A DNA stretch of 64,000 nt from Lunularia cruciata. Lineage: Eukaryota; Streptophyta; Marchantiopsida; Lunulariales; Lunulariaceae. Location of the stretch: contig OX419761.1 of assembly GCA_948567375.1 (NCBI GenBank), forward strand, positions 2,358,501 to 2,422,500, in the 5' to 3' direction. Shown one piece after another: positions 22,901 through 33,300 of this stretch. The translations under genes and the position numbers were made by a program. Within the stretch, counting starts at the first letter, position 1; every line of letters starts with the position of its first letter. A model generated the notes under the pieces. It was given only the letters and a program-made list of their open reading frames with translations. It was not told the DNA's origin and ran no database searches.

Positions 22901-22912
22901 GCTCTAATACCA
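22901..22912 (-). other. Primer-binding site of element M
   Basis: On the minus strand, TGGTATTAGAGC begins two bases after the 5' LTR end. It differs by one base from TGGTATCAGAGC, the complement of the 3' end of plant initiator tRNA-Met used by many plant LTR retrotransposons. Confidence 0.85.
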
Positions 22913-22914
22913 AA

Positions 22915-23340
22915 TGTAAAAGATCAAGACCGAGGAGAGAAATAGGAGAATGGAAACTCACATTGGGACACTTGAATGTGGGAAAACTCTGAATGCCTAG
23001 CATGAGCTTTGGCTTTGGTATTTATAGGTAGCATACAAGGCCCTTGAGAAGCTTCTCAAGAAGCTTCCTCAAGCCGCTTTCTTAGAGTGCAAGCGAAGTT
23101 AACGAAGAAGCTTCTCAAGAAGCTTCCTTCTAGAAGCCGCCTACTTGGCGTGCAAGCTAAGCTAGTTGGAAGCTTCTAGAAGCTTCCTTCTAAAAGCTAC
23201 TTACTTGAGGTGCAAGCTAAGCTAGCCGAGAAGCTTCCCAAGAAGCTTCCTAGATACTTCTGGAATATTCTAGGCTAATTTGTCTTATGTGTTACTTCGT
23301 AAGCCCAACTAACTCTGTTGCTAAACTCCATATTGTTACA
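22915..23340 (-). repeat. 5' LTR of element M with heat-shock-element cluster
   Basis: On the minus strand the LTR runs from 23340 to 22915. A TATA box (TATAAATA) is at 23019-23026. Directly upstream, 23047-23260 contains repeated GAAGCTTC palindromes, some joined as GAAnnTTCnnGAAnnTTC (23169-23186). Those are the exact pattern of binding sites for heat-shock transcription factors. The same arrangement is kept in the 3' LTR and in the diverged plus-strand copy at 15780-16170. Confidence 0.88.
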
Positions 23341-23345
23341 TTAGG

Positions 23346-24720
23346 AGTTTGTAGACATGTTTTTTGATAATCTTCCAAAGGGATTACACTTTGATTGAAG
23401 TATACCATTCAAGATCAAGTTATTGCTAAGTAGTACTCCAGTGAATAGACCAAAATATAGGCTCTCATCAAAGGAATTAGAGGAGCTTCAAAAAATATTG
23501 ATCAAGTTGTTGGAGAAGAATTTCATATGACATATTACATCTCCTTAGGGAGCTCAAATATAATTTGTACCAAAGAAAAATGAGCACTTTAATTTTTTTT
23601 TGACAATTGTGATCTGAATAAAAAAACATCAAAGAATGCATTTACCTTACCTCAAATTGAGGATTTGTTGGATCAATTAAGTTTGATACTTATCATATTT
23701 GGATCTTCAAAATGGCTATTGGTAGGTCTCAATTGATGGAGGAGATGCATAGAAAATTTTCTTTCATACAAGGTATGGGTATATTGAATGGAGAATTTTA
23801 CCTTTTGGGATGACTAATGCTCCAATAGTCTTCATGGATGAAATGCATTGAGTGCTAGATGGGTTATTGGATTGATATATAGTAGTGTTCTTGGATGAAA
23901 TGTTGATTCATAATAAGATGGAGGCAAAACACAAGAACCACATCTTAGAAGTCTTGAGATGACTATTACAATAGAATTCTATTGTAAGAAGTCCAAGTAT
24001 GCCTTTTGGAAAAAGAAAGTTACCTTCTTGGACCATAAGGTTCCAATGGAGGGGATCAAGATGGAAGAGTAGAAAATCAAGGCCATTTATGATTGGCCTA
24101 CTCCTAAGGATGCCACATACAGTTGGGGATTTAATGGATTAGTGGATGGATCAACAATAGGGAGCTCTATTGTTGATTCATCCACTATTATACTCATGTG
24201 GCCACATCATTGATTGATCTTTTAGAGAAGACATCAAGGTTTGAGTGTACCACCAAGCAAGAAGAAGCATTTAAGAAACTTAAGCGTATGGGGTCTTCAT
24301 AACACATACTCCAACCATATGATCATCAACTACCTTGTGATTGATTTTTATGCTTCTAACTTTACCAATGGAGCTATGTTGCAACAAAAAATTCTAGATG
24401 GATTACATTCCATTACTTTTTGTTGACTAAACATATCAAAAAGGAATTATTCTGCTCAAAATCAAGAACAACTAGTAATAGTATAATGTAACAATGGTAT
24501 AGAGACATTAGTACTGTAAAAAAGTGATAATGAAAACCTATCACAAACCCTTGTTACACACCTTACATTTGGAGCACATGAAGAATCAACATCATCAAAG
24601 AGATGAACGACTATAGTTGTTTGACATCAAACTTGATTACAAACTCAAAAGTTCCATGCACTATCAAGATTACTTGATTTGAAGGTTCTCCCTAAATCTC
24701 CCGTGATTGTAACAATCACC
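23346..24720 (+). pseudogene. Reverse transcriptase/RNase H remnant of gypsy element O (right part)
   Basis: Translated pieces match gypsy polymerase in order: NRPKYRLSSKELEEL near 23440-23490, then a dead polymerase core, RNase H around 24290-24390 (VIDFYASNFTNGAMLQQK) and THLEHMKNQHHQ-type sequence near 24550-24600. Stops and frameshifts occur every few dozen codons, so it is older than M, which split it from its left part at 16389-16853. Confidence 0.7.
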
Positions 24721-27464
24721 ATGATGTCAGTAGACTACATGTACATATAGAATTCAAGACTACTTTACAGAAAGATCTCTTTATTCATCTTGTGCAAAGT
24801 TATTTTACATGGTAATTAGCTACCTTACAAAATACAAATAATAATAAAAATGGTTTTTATTATTATTTTTTGATAATCTGTGTGTACCACTTTTCTGACT
24901 AGGCATCATTTCAGTGTAGGACCCGTGCAAAGAAGCCATTGTACATTCACTAATCAGACTTTGATTATATTCAAGTCCAAAGTCCTCACATGCTGATTAT
25001 AAGAGTACTACCCCATTATATACATGTTACAAGAAATTCCATTACACGACTCAAAGTGCAATGATTGAATCCATGGCCGAAGAATAAACTGGTATTAGAA
25101 GAGAAAAGGGCTACTGCGCAGAATAACAAGAAGGATGGGAAGACCCCATCAAGCCGTACAAGGAGGAGACATAAGAGGTGATAATTAAGAGGTATTTGAG
25201 ATGTGTTTGACTTAGAAGTAAGGAGGTCATCTACATATTGGTGATGCATCAGGTTCGCAATACTTTACCTTTGAAGTAAGGACTTATTAATATTAATTTA
25301 TTCTCCATCTACCAGGTCCTCTTTTCAGTCAAATTCTTCTTGCTTTGAAAGGACTTTGATATAAGTCCCAAGATGGAAATTCGAGTTGAAATAGTAGGGA
25401 CGTGATATTCTCATCCTTTTGATCATGATTGACTTGCTGAATAATAGAATTTGAGGAGGTCAAATATTTTTTCGTTCACATAACATGAATGTGACTCACC
25501 CAAATGAAGTGTGGGAGATAATTCATCCATTCTCTCTTCCTCGAGGCTGGATATAGGAAGACAAATAAGCTATAATGCGTCATCTTTGTAGCAAGTCATG
25601 TGCGAAAGTCTTTGCAATTAATGCATATCATGGCTCTTTGAATATATTTGATTCCATAAGACTTAGTGATTTTCTCGCTTGTTGGCCTCTTGGCGTTCGA
25701 AGAAAACCCTCAGGTGATATAGAAAATTTACTTCCTTACTCTTACTATTCATCAACAAGGTATTGAGAGTTTATCACATGAATCACGTGCTACGCATTCC
25801 CAACGATATCTTTAAGAAATTGAACTGAAATATGTTACAGTACTTTCTATATGCATATGGCCCAACCCAACCCCTAATAATTTGGAAACTTGTTTCTTAT
25901 AGCATAAAGGTCAGATTTATACTCACTTGCATCCACCAATGGTGAGGTAAGAATGTGTTCTTAAAATTCTGTTTCTTAAAACATGGAAATACAACACGAA
26001 ACCTACCTAGCCTTTTAAAATCCATGTACCTTTTCTGATTTGGATTAGGTGATCCTTTTCAACCCCTTAGGTTCTTCTTTCATGCCGTGTCTTATATAAG
26101 GCTTCATAGAACTAATGCATGTACATCTCCATTTTCCCATCAATCTACGAAAAGCATGGAATCGAGAATTGCTGTCAAACCTCTCTTTACCACACAAGCT
26201 TAAAAGACTTGAGAGTTTTTAACTGGATATCGCTAGGTCCAAACGCTGTATAGTTAATTGCACCGGGTAAAACCTACCACCACGTAGGATGAGAACTGAG
26301 AACAGAATAGTGGACAGTGACAGGAGAATGATCTCGTCAATTTCGTGACCCTGTAGATGAACTTGTTTGTGCATGGTTCAGATCAAGCTCGATGGAAACT
26401 GAGGCTACCTTTCTGTATAGGAGATGTTAGACACAAGCTCGGAACACGGTGAGAATCAAAAGGGATGTCCCAAATTGTGTGGTGGTGTACCACGAGTGTC
26501 CGAGACATCTTCAAATTCCTTACTCTAGGTTGATGAAGGCTCCCTCCCCTCTAACGACCAGGCCTCGTGGAATGGCGTTATGAGTAGACGCAATGCGAAC
26601 GACAAAAGAGCTTGCTCGACAATCACCATAGAGACATGTAATGTAAGATGTCTCTACGTCGTCTGACATGTCCGGTTTCAGATTGGTCTTCTTTTTGTTC
26701 CGGAGCTTCTTGTAACTTCTGGTGTACAGATTAGATCCGTGAAGCTTGTCTAAAGAGGTCCAAAATTGCTCGGTACAACAGGAACGTTCGACAAGTTTGT
26801 GGAAAACGATTGCAGATAAATGATGTTTTTAAAGTTTCTTCGATACGTACCGACTTTCTCAGCTGGTCTTGATTAGTTCTGGCGCTGTGTCGAGCGTTGT
26901 AATCTGGTGCACTTGTCCCTTTGATCAGGCGGTAGCTATTAACAGTTTCTTTCTTAAGCGTGAGTTCGAACTTCCAGATTTTCTAGACGAATCTGACTCT
27001 CTGAGAAGAAAGAGTCGTATTTCTGGTATTTAAACTTAGTACAGAAGCTGATTGATTGTGGATAAATTTCAAGATTCGATAAGGAATTATGACCTCAAGT
27101 TAGGTGGTTCTAGGGTTAGGGTCGGTTCCAAAATGAGTTCGATCACTGTCATGTCAAGCAACCAAGGTCCAAAACGAAGTAGACTGTTTGTCAGACTTTT
27201 CTTCCCTGGGCGTGTCTTTGTGTAAAGTCGAGAGCAAACTTCGGGCAATTGACATGGATATAAGTTGTAACGATAAGAACTTCTGGTCGATGCTTCTGAA
27301 ATGCAACCACAAATGGCTGGTAACCTGGCACATCCAAGGAATGAATCAGTCAATTCCATCGTTATGAATTATGAATTCATGCCAAACTTCAGAAAGGTTG
27401 GATTGAGCATTGTTGGCTACAAATACAGAGCTGGGCCGTCCCATACAACAGCTTAGGGATCGCA
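24721..27464. other. No recognisable gene; probable retroelement debris
   Basis: No reading frame above ~90 residues and no recognisable domain is seen. The last ~400 bases lie just downstream, on the minus strand, of a tRNA-Met-type primer site (27465-27475), so 27070-27464 may be the leader of a lost LTR element. Confidence 0.4.
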
Positions 27465-27475
27465 CTCTGATACCA
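27465..27475 (-). other. Primer-binding-site-like sequence
   Basis: On the minus strand it reads TGGTATCAGAG, identical to the initiator tRNA-Met primer site of plant LTR elements. It is preceded by a short segment with two copies of GCCTGACTGCAATATCTATA (27507-27555 region). A full LTR is not seen, because copia coding sequence begins within about 70 bases. Confidence 0.55.
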
Positions 27476-27544
27476 CAACCTGCAATATTGCAGTTTAACT
27501 GCCTGACTGCAATATCTATATACTATTGCCTGACTGCAATATCT

Positions 27545-28435
27545 ATAATCCTCAGAGCCTGATCAGCTGATCAGCTTGCTTCTGCAACTCATCACTGTTC
27601 TCACTCCAAGTCCTCAATTCATCAAAGAGTACATCTCTACTTCTGATATCTGTCCAGACTTAGGATTGTATAGAAGATATCCTTTCAGTCCCTCTTCATA
27701 TCCTAGAAAAAGTATTCTCTCAGCCTTCTTTGTGAACTTCCTCCTCTGCTCCTTGGGGATTTGAACATAGGCAGGACATCCAAAAACTTTCAAAGCTGAA
27801 AGATTAGGTGTCTTACCACTCCAGCATTCTTCAGGAGTTCTTCCTTGCAATGCTGTGGTACCACTGATATTTCTAAGAAAATTTGCAGTGCTAATTGCAG
27901 CACCCCAAAACTTTCTCTCCAGCTTGGCATGTTGGAGCATTGCCAATGCTTTGTCCACCAGTGTCCTATTCAACCTTTCTGCAACTCCATTCTGTGCAGG
28001 ACTGTCTCTGGCAGTACAGTCAAGGAGGATTCCTTTTTTAGACAGAAAAGAGAGGAATTCCTCATTTCTGTACTCTGCCTCCATCTGTTCTCAATCGTTT
28101 GACTTTCCTCCCAGTCTGCAACTCAGCCATGGCTACAAACTTATGGAAGTTTTGCAGCACTTCATCCTTGCTTTTCATGAGATAGATAAAGCTCTTTCTA
28201 CTGTAATCATCCACAAAGGAAACGTATTAGGCTGCTCCACTCAATGACTTCTCAGTCACGTATCCCCATACATCAGAATGTACGACATCTAGAAGACCAG
28301 AAGCTCTAGATGAAGATTTCTTGGGGATAGGAGCTTTGTGTGCCTTACCTTCTGCACACCCAATGCAGAATTCGAATTTTCCTTTGGGATCTAGTTTCAA
28401 CCCTCCACTACCTTCTCTAGAGCAAATAAGTTTTG
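27545..28435 (-). pseudogene. Copia integrase fragment
   Basis: The minus strand encodes the copia integrase core: VHSDVWG, SFVDDYSRKSFIYLM and the RTDGG block around 28080-28330, then SPAQNGVAERLNRTL with the catalytic Glu, followed by LKVFGCPAYVQIPKEQRRKF and ILFLGYEEGLKGYLLYNP. Single-base indels break the frame near 28085 and 27620. After that, a stretch encoding VLFDELRTWSENSDEL runs to about 27550, and the reverse transcriptase expected next is absent. Confidence 0.85.
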
Positions 28436-29270
28436 CTATGATAGGTGCCCTAACATCAAATGCCAGAGATGGATATCATTTCTGTTTTCTGCTACCAACG
28501 CAGAATCAAAACAATCAGCTTCCATCAACTTGAATAGTTTCCCTTTGGCGGTACCATACCCAAGGACCAACTCTCCTTTCTTCAAAGTACATTGATTTTT
28601 GTTGCTTTCAAACAGAACATCCACTCTATGCTCCATGAGGCTATGTACTGATATCAAGTTCTTGGTGTAATCTGGAACATACAATACATTTTCCAAATAG
28701 TCTTTTCCAGAACATCCCATGAGGGCAATAGGAACTTTGCCAATTCCTAACACTGGATTCAAAATCCCAGGTCCACAACAGACACTCTTGGGAGTCTTAA
28801 GAGGTTGAAGAGTCAAGAACAGCTCCTTCTGATAACAGATATGAGAGGTGGCTCTTGAGTCCAAGAACCATCCAGAACCGTTTGACAACAACTGTGATTC
28901 TGCCAACATTCCACAATCCGGTTCTTCTGCTGAGTACCCCTCCTCATTCTTCTGCTGAGTACCCCTCCTCATCGCTGACTATTTCATTGCACTCCTTTGA
29001 GTTGGAAGCTGAACTCCCAGATGTTCGACCTTTTGCTGGTTGAGGTCTCTTGCCTATCTTCTTCAGCTCTCGTCCTCTCCTTTCTCCTCTCTTGAGACAT
29101 AAAGGTGCAATATGACCTTTCTCATGATAGAAATAACAAGTCTTGTCATCAACACTACTAACTCCTTTACCAGATTTACTCACTATGGCTTGCTCTGGTT
29201 TGCTCACTCTTCCATTTGGCACTCTTCTTGAACGAGAAGAAGCACTGAACAGAGCAGCATCCCTGCTCAT
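28436..29270 (-). pseudogene. Copia nucleocapsid, protease and GAG-pre-integrase fragment
   Basis: The zinc knuckle reads CYFYHEKGHIAPLC, with Tyr for the second Cys. A short duplicated stretch (NEEGYSAEE twice, about 28918-28975) follows. The protease site reads WFLDSRATSHI, so the Gly of the D-S-G triad is Arg. The GAG-pre-integrase motif LWHLMLGHLS ends the piece. The missing Cys and Gly mean that neither domain would be active. Confidence 0.85.
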
Positions 29271-29279
29271 TTAACTTCA

Positions 29280-29994
29280 GCCCTTTGTTCTCTCTGTGTC
29301 TGCTAGACACCAGCAATTTGTGTATCACATAATCCCATGTGACAGTTTCAACTGGTAAAACTTGCAGAGCTACTAGGACAGAGTCATAGCTTGAAGGAAG
29401 ACTATCAAAGAGATGATTGATCTCGTACTTCTACGTAAGTACAACCCCTTCCTCCTTGATACTCTTGAAGAGTTTCTGCAGTTTTGACAGATAACAGGTG
29501 AAATCTTCACCGTCCTGCAATCTCAAGTTCTTTATTGCAGACCAGACTTGATAGGAGCTCTCCAGCTTCTTAACAGTGTAATAACTTTTGATTTTGTCCT
29601 AAATCTCCCAACTCCAAGCATAAGTATCTACTAGGTCTCTAGCTGGCTCATCCATAGCCCTTAGCATAAACCTCCTAGTAGTAGGATGCTTGACTCTCTC
29701 CTCCTTGTTGGTCTCTAGCTCATCTATATCATGAGCCTCTAATGCAGACTCTAGACAGTCATAACTATCTAAGATAGACTTCACATCCAAAGCCCAAGCT
29801 TTGTAGTTAGTCTTTCCCGATATCTCTATCTCTCTGAGTTCTCCTATCAATCCCAGTGGTGATTGTGGGCCCATAACCTGATGAGAACCTTTGTTCCTAT
29901 TCTTTGAAGTAGATGGTCTATTCTCAAGCATTTTGACTTCTGATGTATCAAACATCCTAACACTCAGCTTCCCTAGTCTCACTAGAGCAGACAC
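29280..29994 (-). pseudogene. Copia Gag fragment
   Basis: The frame at 29994-29599 encodes a plant copia-type Gag N-terminus (ISGKTNYKAWALDVKSIL; TRRFMLRAMDEPARDLVDTY). A stop at 29599 interrupts it, and readable sequence continues (KIKSYYTVKKLESSYQVWSA) to about 29280 with further breaks. It would form the virus-like particle shell if intact. Confidence 0.75.
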
Positions 29995-29999
29995 TCCTC

Positions 30000-30361
30000 A
30001 TTGCACACAAAAAGACTCAACTCTCTCCTAGCTTTCAAAGATAGTACAGCCAGTTCACTCACGCAACACAAATAACTTCCAATACTGAGATATAGAACTC
30101 CACTACAAAACACTCTTGAGATGGTGTTAGGCAGCTCAGGATTTCACGAAATGTAGAGGGGAAGTGGTAGAAATCAACTCCAGTAGAAGAAACTCCTCAC
30201 TGGGACTATATAGATAGAAGAGTGTATTGAAAGGTATGTTAAAGGGTGTGCTAAATGGTGTGCTACCATAGTGCTCATGTAACACATGCAGCTCATGGAA
30301 AGTATGCAAACAATACCTATTTTGTGGACATGAACAATACCTATTTTGTCTGATTCTAACA
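30000..30361 (-). repeat. Probable 5' LTR of the copia element
   Basis: On the minus strand it starts TGTTAGAATCAGAC at 30361, a typical LTR start, has the direct repeat ACAAAATAGGTATTGTT-like twice near 30310-30352, and a TATATAG box at 30206-30212. The 3' border and primer site could not be fixed. No matching 3' LTR is seen because the element is cut off near 27545. Confidence 0.5.
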
Positions 30362-33300
30362 AAAAGTCACTAAACTAGAGATTACCTAATTTAACATAGT
30401 TAACTGTCCTTCTATGAGCATGTCGAACTACTCAGGGAGGCTTCTAGATCTCGTCTTGAAGTCCACTTTTCCTTTCTCATGCTCTACTCGCTTGGGATAC
30501 AGACTGGAAAGATTGTTCTAGTCAACAACCTGCACTTTATGAGTCGCTTGTCTTCAGTGATTTCGAATAGACAGGAGAGCTCGCAAGTTCCCGTCAGTCT
30601 ACTTGTCATTCTCATGCACGAGTCACATACAATCCTGACTGGAAAGACTGTTGGCTGTTCAAGTTTGTTCGTTCTGCTCCCCAGGAGCGAAAAAATCGTC
30701 AAAACTAATGGCAGATTTAAATGTTGAAGATATAAAAGCAGAGCGAAGTAGCATTATAACAGAATGGAATGAACTGACTCAGCTGAGCATCTGGGTCGGC
30801 GTCGAGGTGTTTCCTCATTCTGGTTCTAAGAACCAGGCTATTCTAAGCTGGCACGTCATTTGTCGTTGAAGACCTTCCAAAAAGCTAACTCCCATTAGAT
30901 TTAGCCATGTACTATGCATGTAGATGCAAACTTGTTTTTCTACTCGTTATGAGTTGGTTGAGTCAAATCGATCTGGAATTGAACAGGGAAGGTTGCAAGT
31001 TCTCATTATTCACGTGGACTTCCGTCTCTCGGCGCGAGTTACTTGCAACAGGAGAAGTCGTTAAAACAGTGCGAAATGTGCTCAGATGGGGTCTTGATTG
31101 ACTGAGATGTATGAAGAATGAAAGCAGAGTTGAGCCCCTCCTCATGCGCGAGCCACTTGCATATTTAATCTGCATTCGCTGTTGATTAGGAAGGTTCCAA
31201 GTGTGTTCCTTCAAACTCTCTTATCCGAAATGCATCACAACAGAAAATGAAACCCTGCTCATGCGCGAAACATTAGGTTGGATTTCTTTTCATTCAACTT
31301 CACTTGTCCCGTGTCAACTTGCTCGAGAGTGCCATGAGCTTAAATGAACAGTTCTGCAAAAGCGAATGGTCCCCTTCAAGTTCATAGAAACAAAGATCAG
31401 AAGTTCCCAAAAGTAAATTGGGAAGTAGCCACCACCATAGTGGAAAGGAAGATTGACGGAATGTGGGGGCACGGTCGAAATCTGGGGGGATCGACGGGAA
31501 TGTCTTTCTACCACACTGTCCCCTTGTCAGCACAAAGGCGATCGTTACTCAGTTGCGCCCCGTAGTGTCCCCTCCCATTACTTCTCTGCCATCTCAACGT
31601 CCGCAGGCAAAGGGTCGAAGAAGATTATCCCGCACGTCTCTATTGAGACTTCATCTAAAATCGTCCACTGTCAGCCATCCAAGGAGGACCCAAGCGCCTC
31701 ACTCACCTACACCCGCTAGGATTCCAACCAGTCGCTACTCCCCAGCGAAAAATATTAAGAAAAAATTAATTCTATATAGACACGTTTGAGCTTCTGCAGT
31801 GCTTATGGCTTTTAAAGGTCGAAGTAGGAGTTTCATAGTTGGTCACGTGGATAGATTCAAAACTTGGGCTGGATCTTGATATGATGGAATGGGATTATAC
31901 ACCAAATGATTATAAATGGATTGATTTCTCAGTAGTTCCCGAGGGAAGATGGCATGCAAGGCAGAAACGAGTGAGGATTGTTCTGGCCTTGACGGGCTCC
32001 TTCTGAGCGGAAAGAGATTCGACTTCGTGGAAACCAAATCCTGAGCAAAACGCCATCCTGTAAAGTGCATCAATTGCGTAGGAGAAAGGTAATATCTTCA
32101 AGATACTATGGTAATGAGTCGGGTTTCTCCTCATGTGCAGGACCCTATCCTGCCGCTGTTCTGTATTACCGATCTCTGTTCACTTAAAGAAAATCATGTG
32201 ACAGTATATTATCTCCTTCACAGTGGAACGCACTCTGTGTATTTCATATTCTTCTTTTGGATCCAAGAGACAGGGCAACATCCGGAACATACTTTCCTTG
32301 TAGCTTTCCTTGCCTTTGTTTAACATTCTCACTGTCTGTGTTCAAAGAACCGGCAGGGGAATTCCTTGCTTGCGATGTGTACAGGCTTCAGTGATGTACA
32401 GTTGATCTTACTGTGATTAATGCTAACGGACCAAGGCAAAGTTATTGCATGCATACAGTGGCGGCAAATCTTCCTGCTTCCTCTTGAGATGTTGACTCCG
32501 AATGTTCCTCCGCAACAGTTGCCCCGGATGTGGCAGGGACACTTTTAGTTCTAGGCTCGTTTGTTCTTACGGTGAGTACAGATGAATTACAGGCAGAGAC
32601 ACATGACAATTTCCTGTATGAATGGAGTGAAGGCATTTCCAGCGCTACAATCAAAGTAGAGCTCAAAGTGGAAATGCCTTCACTGCATTCATACAGGAAT
32701 GTGTAGACATTACGAACGAGCAGCGAATGTCTCCAGCGCTACAATCAAGTAGAGCAGATGATATCTCGTGATGCCTATAATACTCTTGATCGACATTTCT
32801 TGGAACCATCTCTTTCTGAAATAGCTGTCGTGAAATCGTCTGGTCTAACGATCCACAACAGTTTGGTGTTGTCGTTGTCCTTCAACAACAGCAAAGTACT
32901 AGCCTCACATGTGGCTGAGAATTCTGGACAAAATTGGACAGTACATGTGACCACAAATTATTTAGGCATTATGTACCCTAACTTGAATTTTCTACAATGT
33001 TCCAGGGTCCGTAGGCAATGTACCTTTAGGTGCTGGAAGCCATTGAGTGAGGCAGAAATCACTGGTTAACTTGTATGTCTCTCTCATCAGAGAGCGAATC
33101 ATCTATCTTAACCATACAGAAACAGAGACGGTGACGGCGACAGTTATTTTCTGCAAGCTCGAGAGTTGAATTTTCTGCTGGAGTTGGTTTCACAGTCGCA
33201 GCCAAGACATCACTTCTGTCTGACATCCTTCGGTTCACTTGCTCACTGATTGGAGTCAGATCAAGGACAAGGACTTTACAGCTGCAGCAGCAGCATTGTA

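Larger units (their letters stand above)
16854..23340 (-). mobile_element. Full-length degenerate Ty3/gypsy element M
   Basis: Two LTRs in the same orientation bound it: 22915-23340 is the 5' LTR and 16854-17255 the 3' LTR, both TGTAACA...TTTTACA on the minus strand. TTAGG at 16849-16853 and again at 23341-23345 is the target-site duplication. A primer site TGGTATTAGAGC, like the initiator tRNA-Met type, sits two bases after the 5' LTR, and a polypurine tract (GGCGGGGGAATA) precedes the 3' LTR. Inside, in order on the minus strand, are gag, protease, reverse transcriptase, RNase H and integrase, i.e. gypsy order. Stops, frameshifts and a solo-LTR insertion make it inactive. It landed in element O, a relative of the same family. 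Confidence 0.93.
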
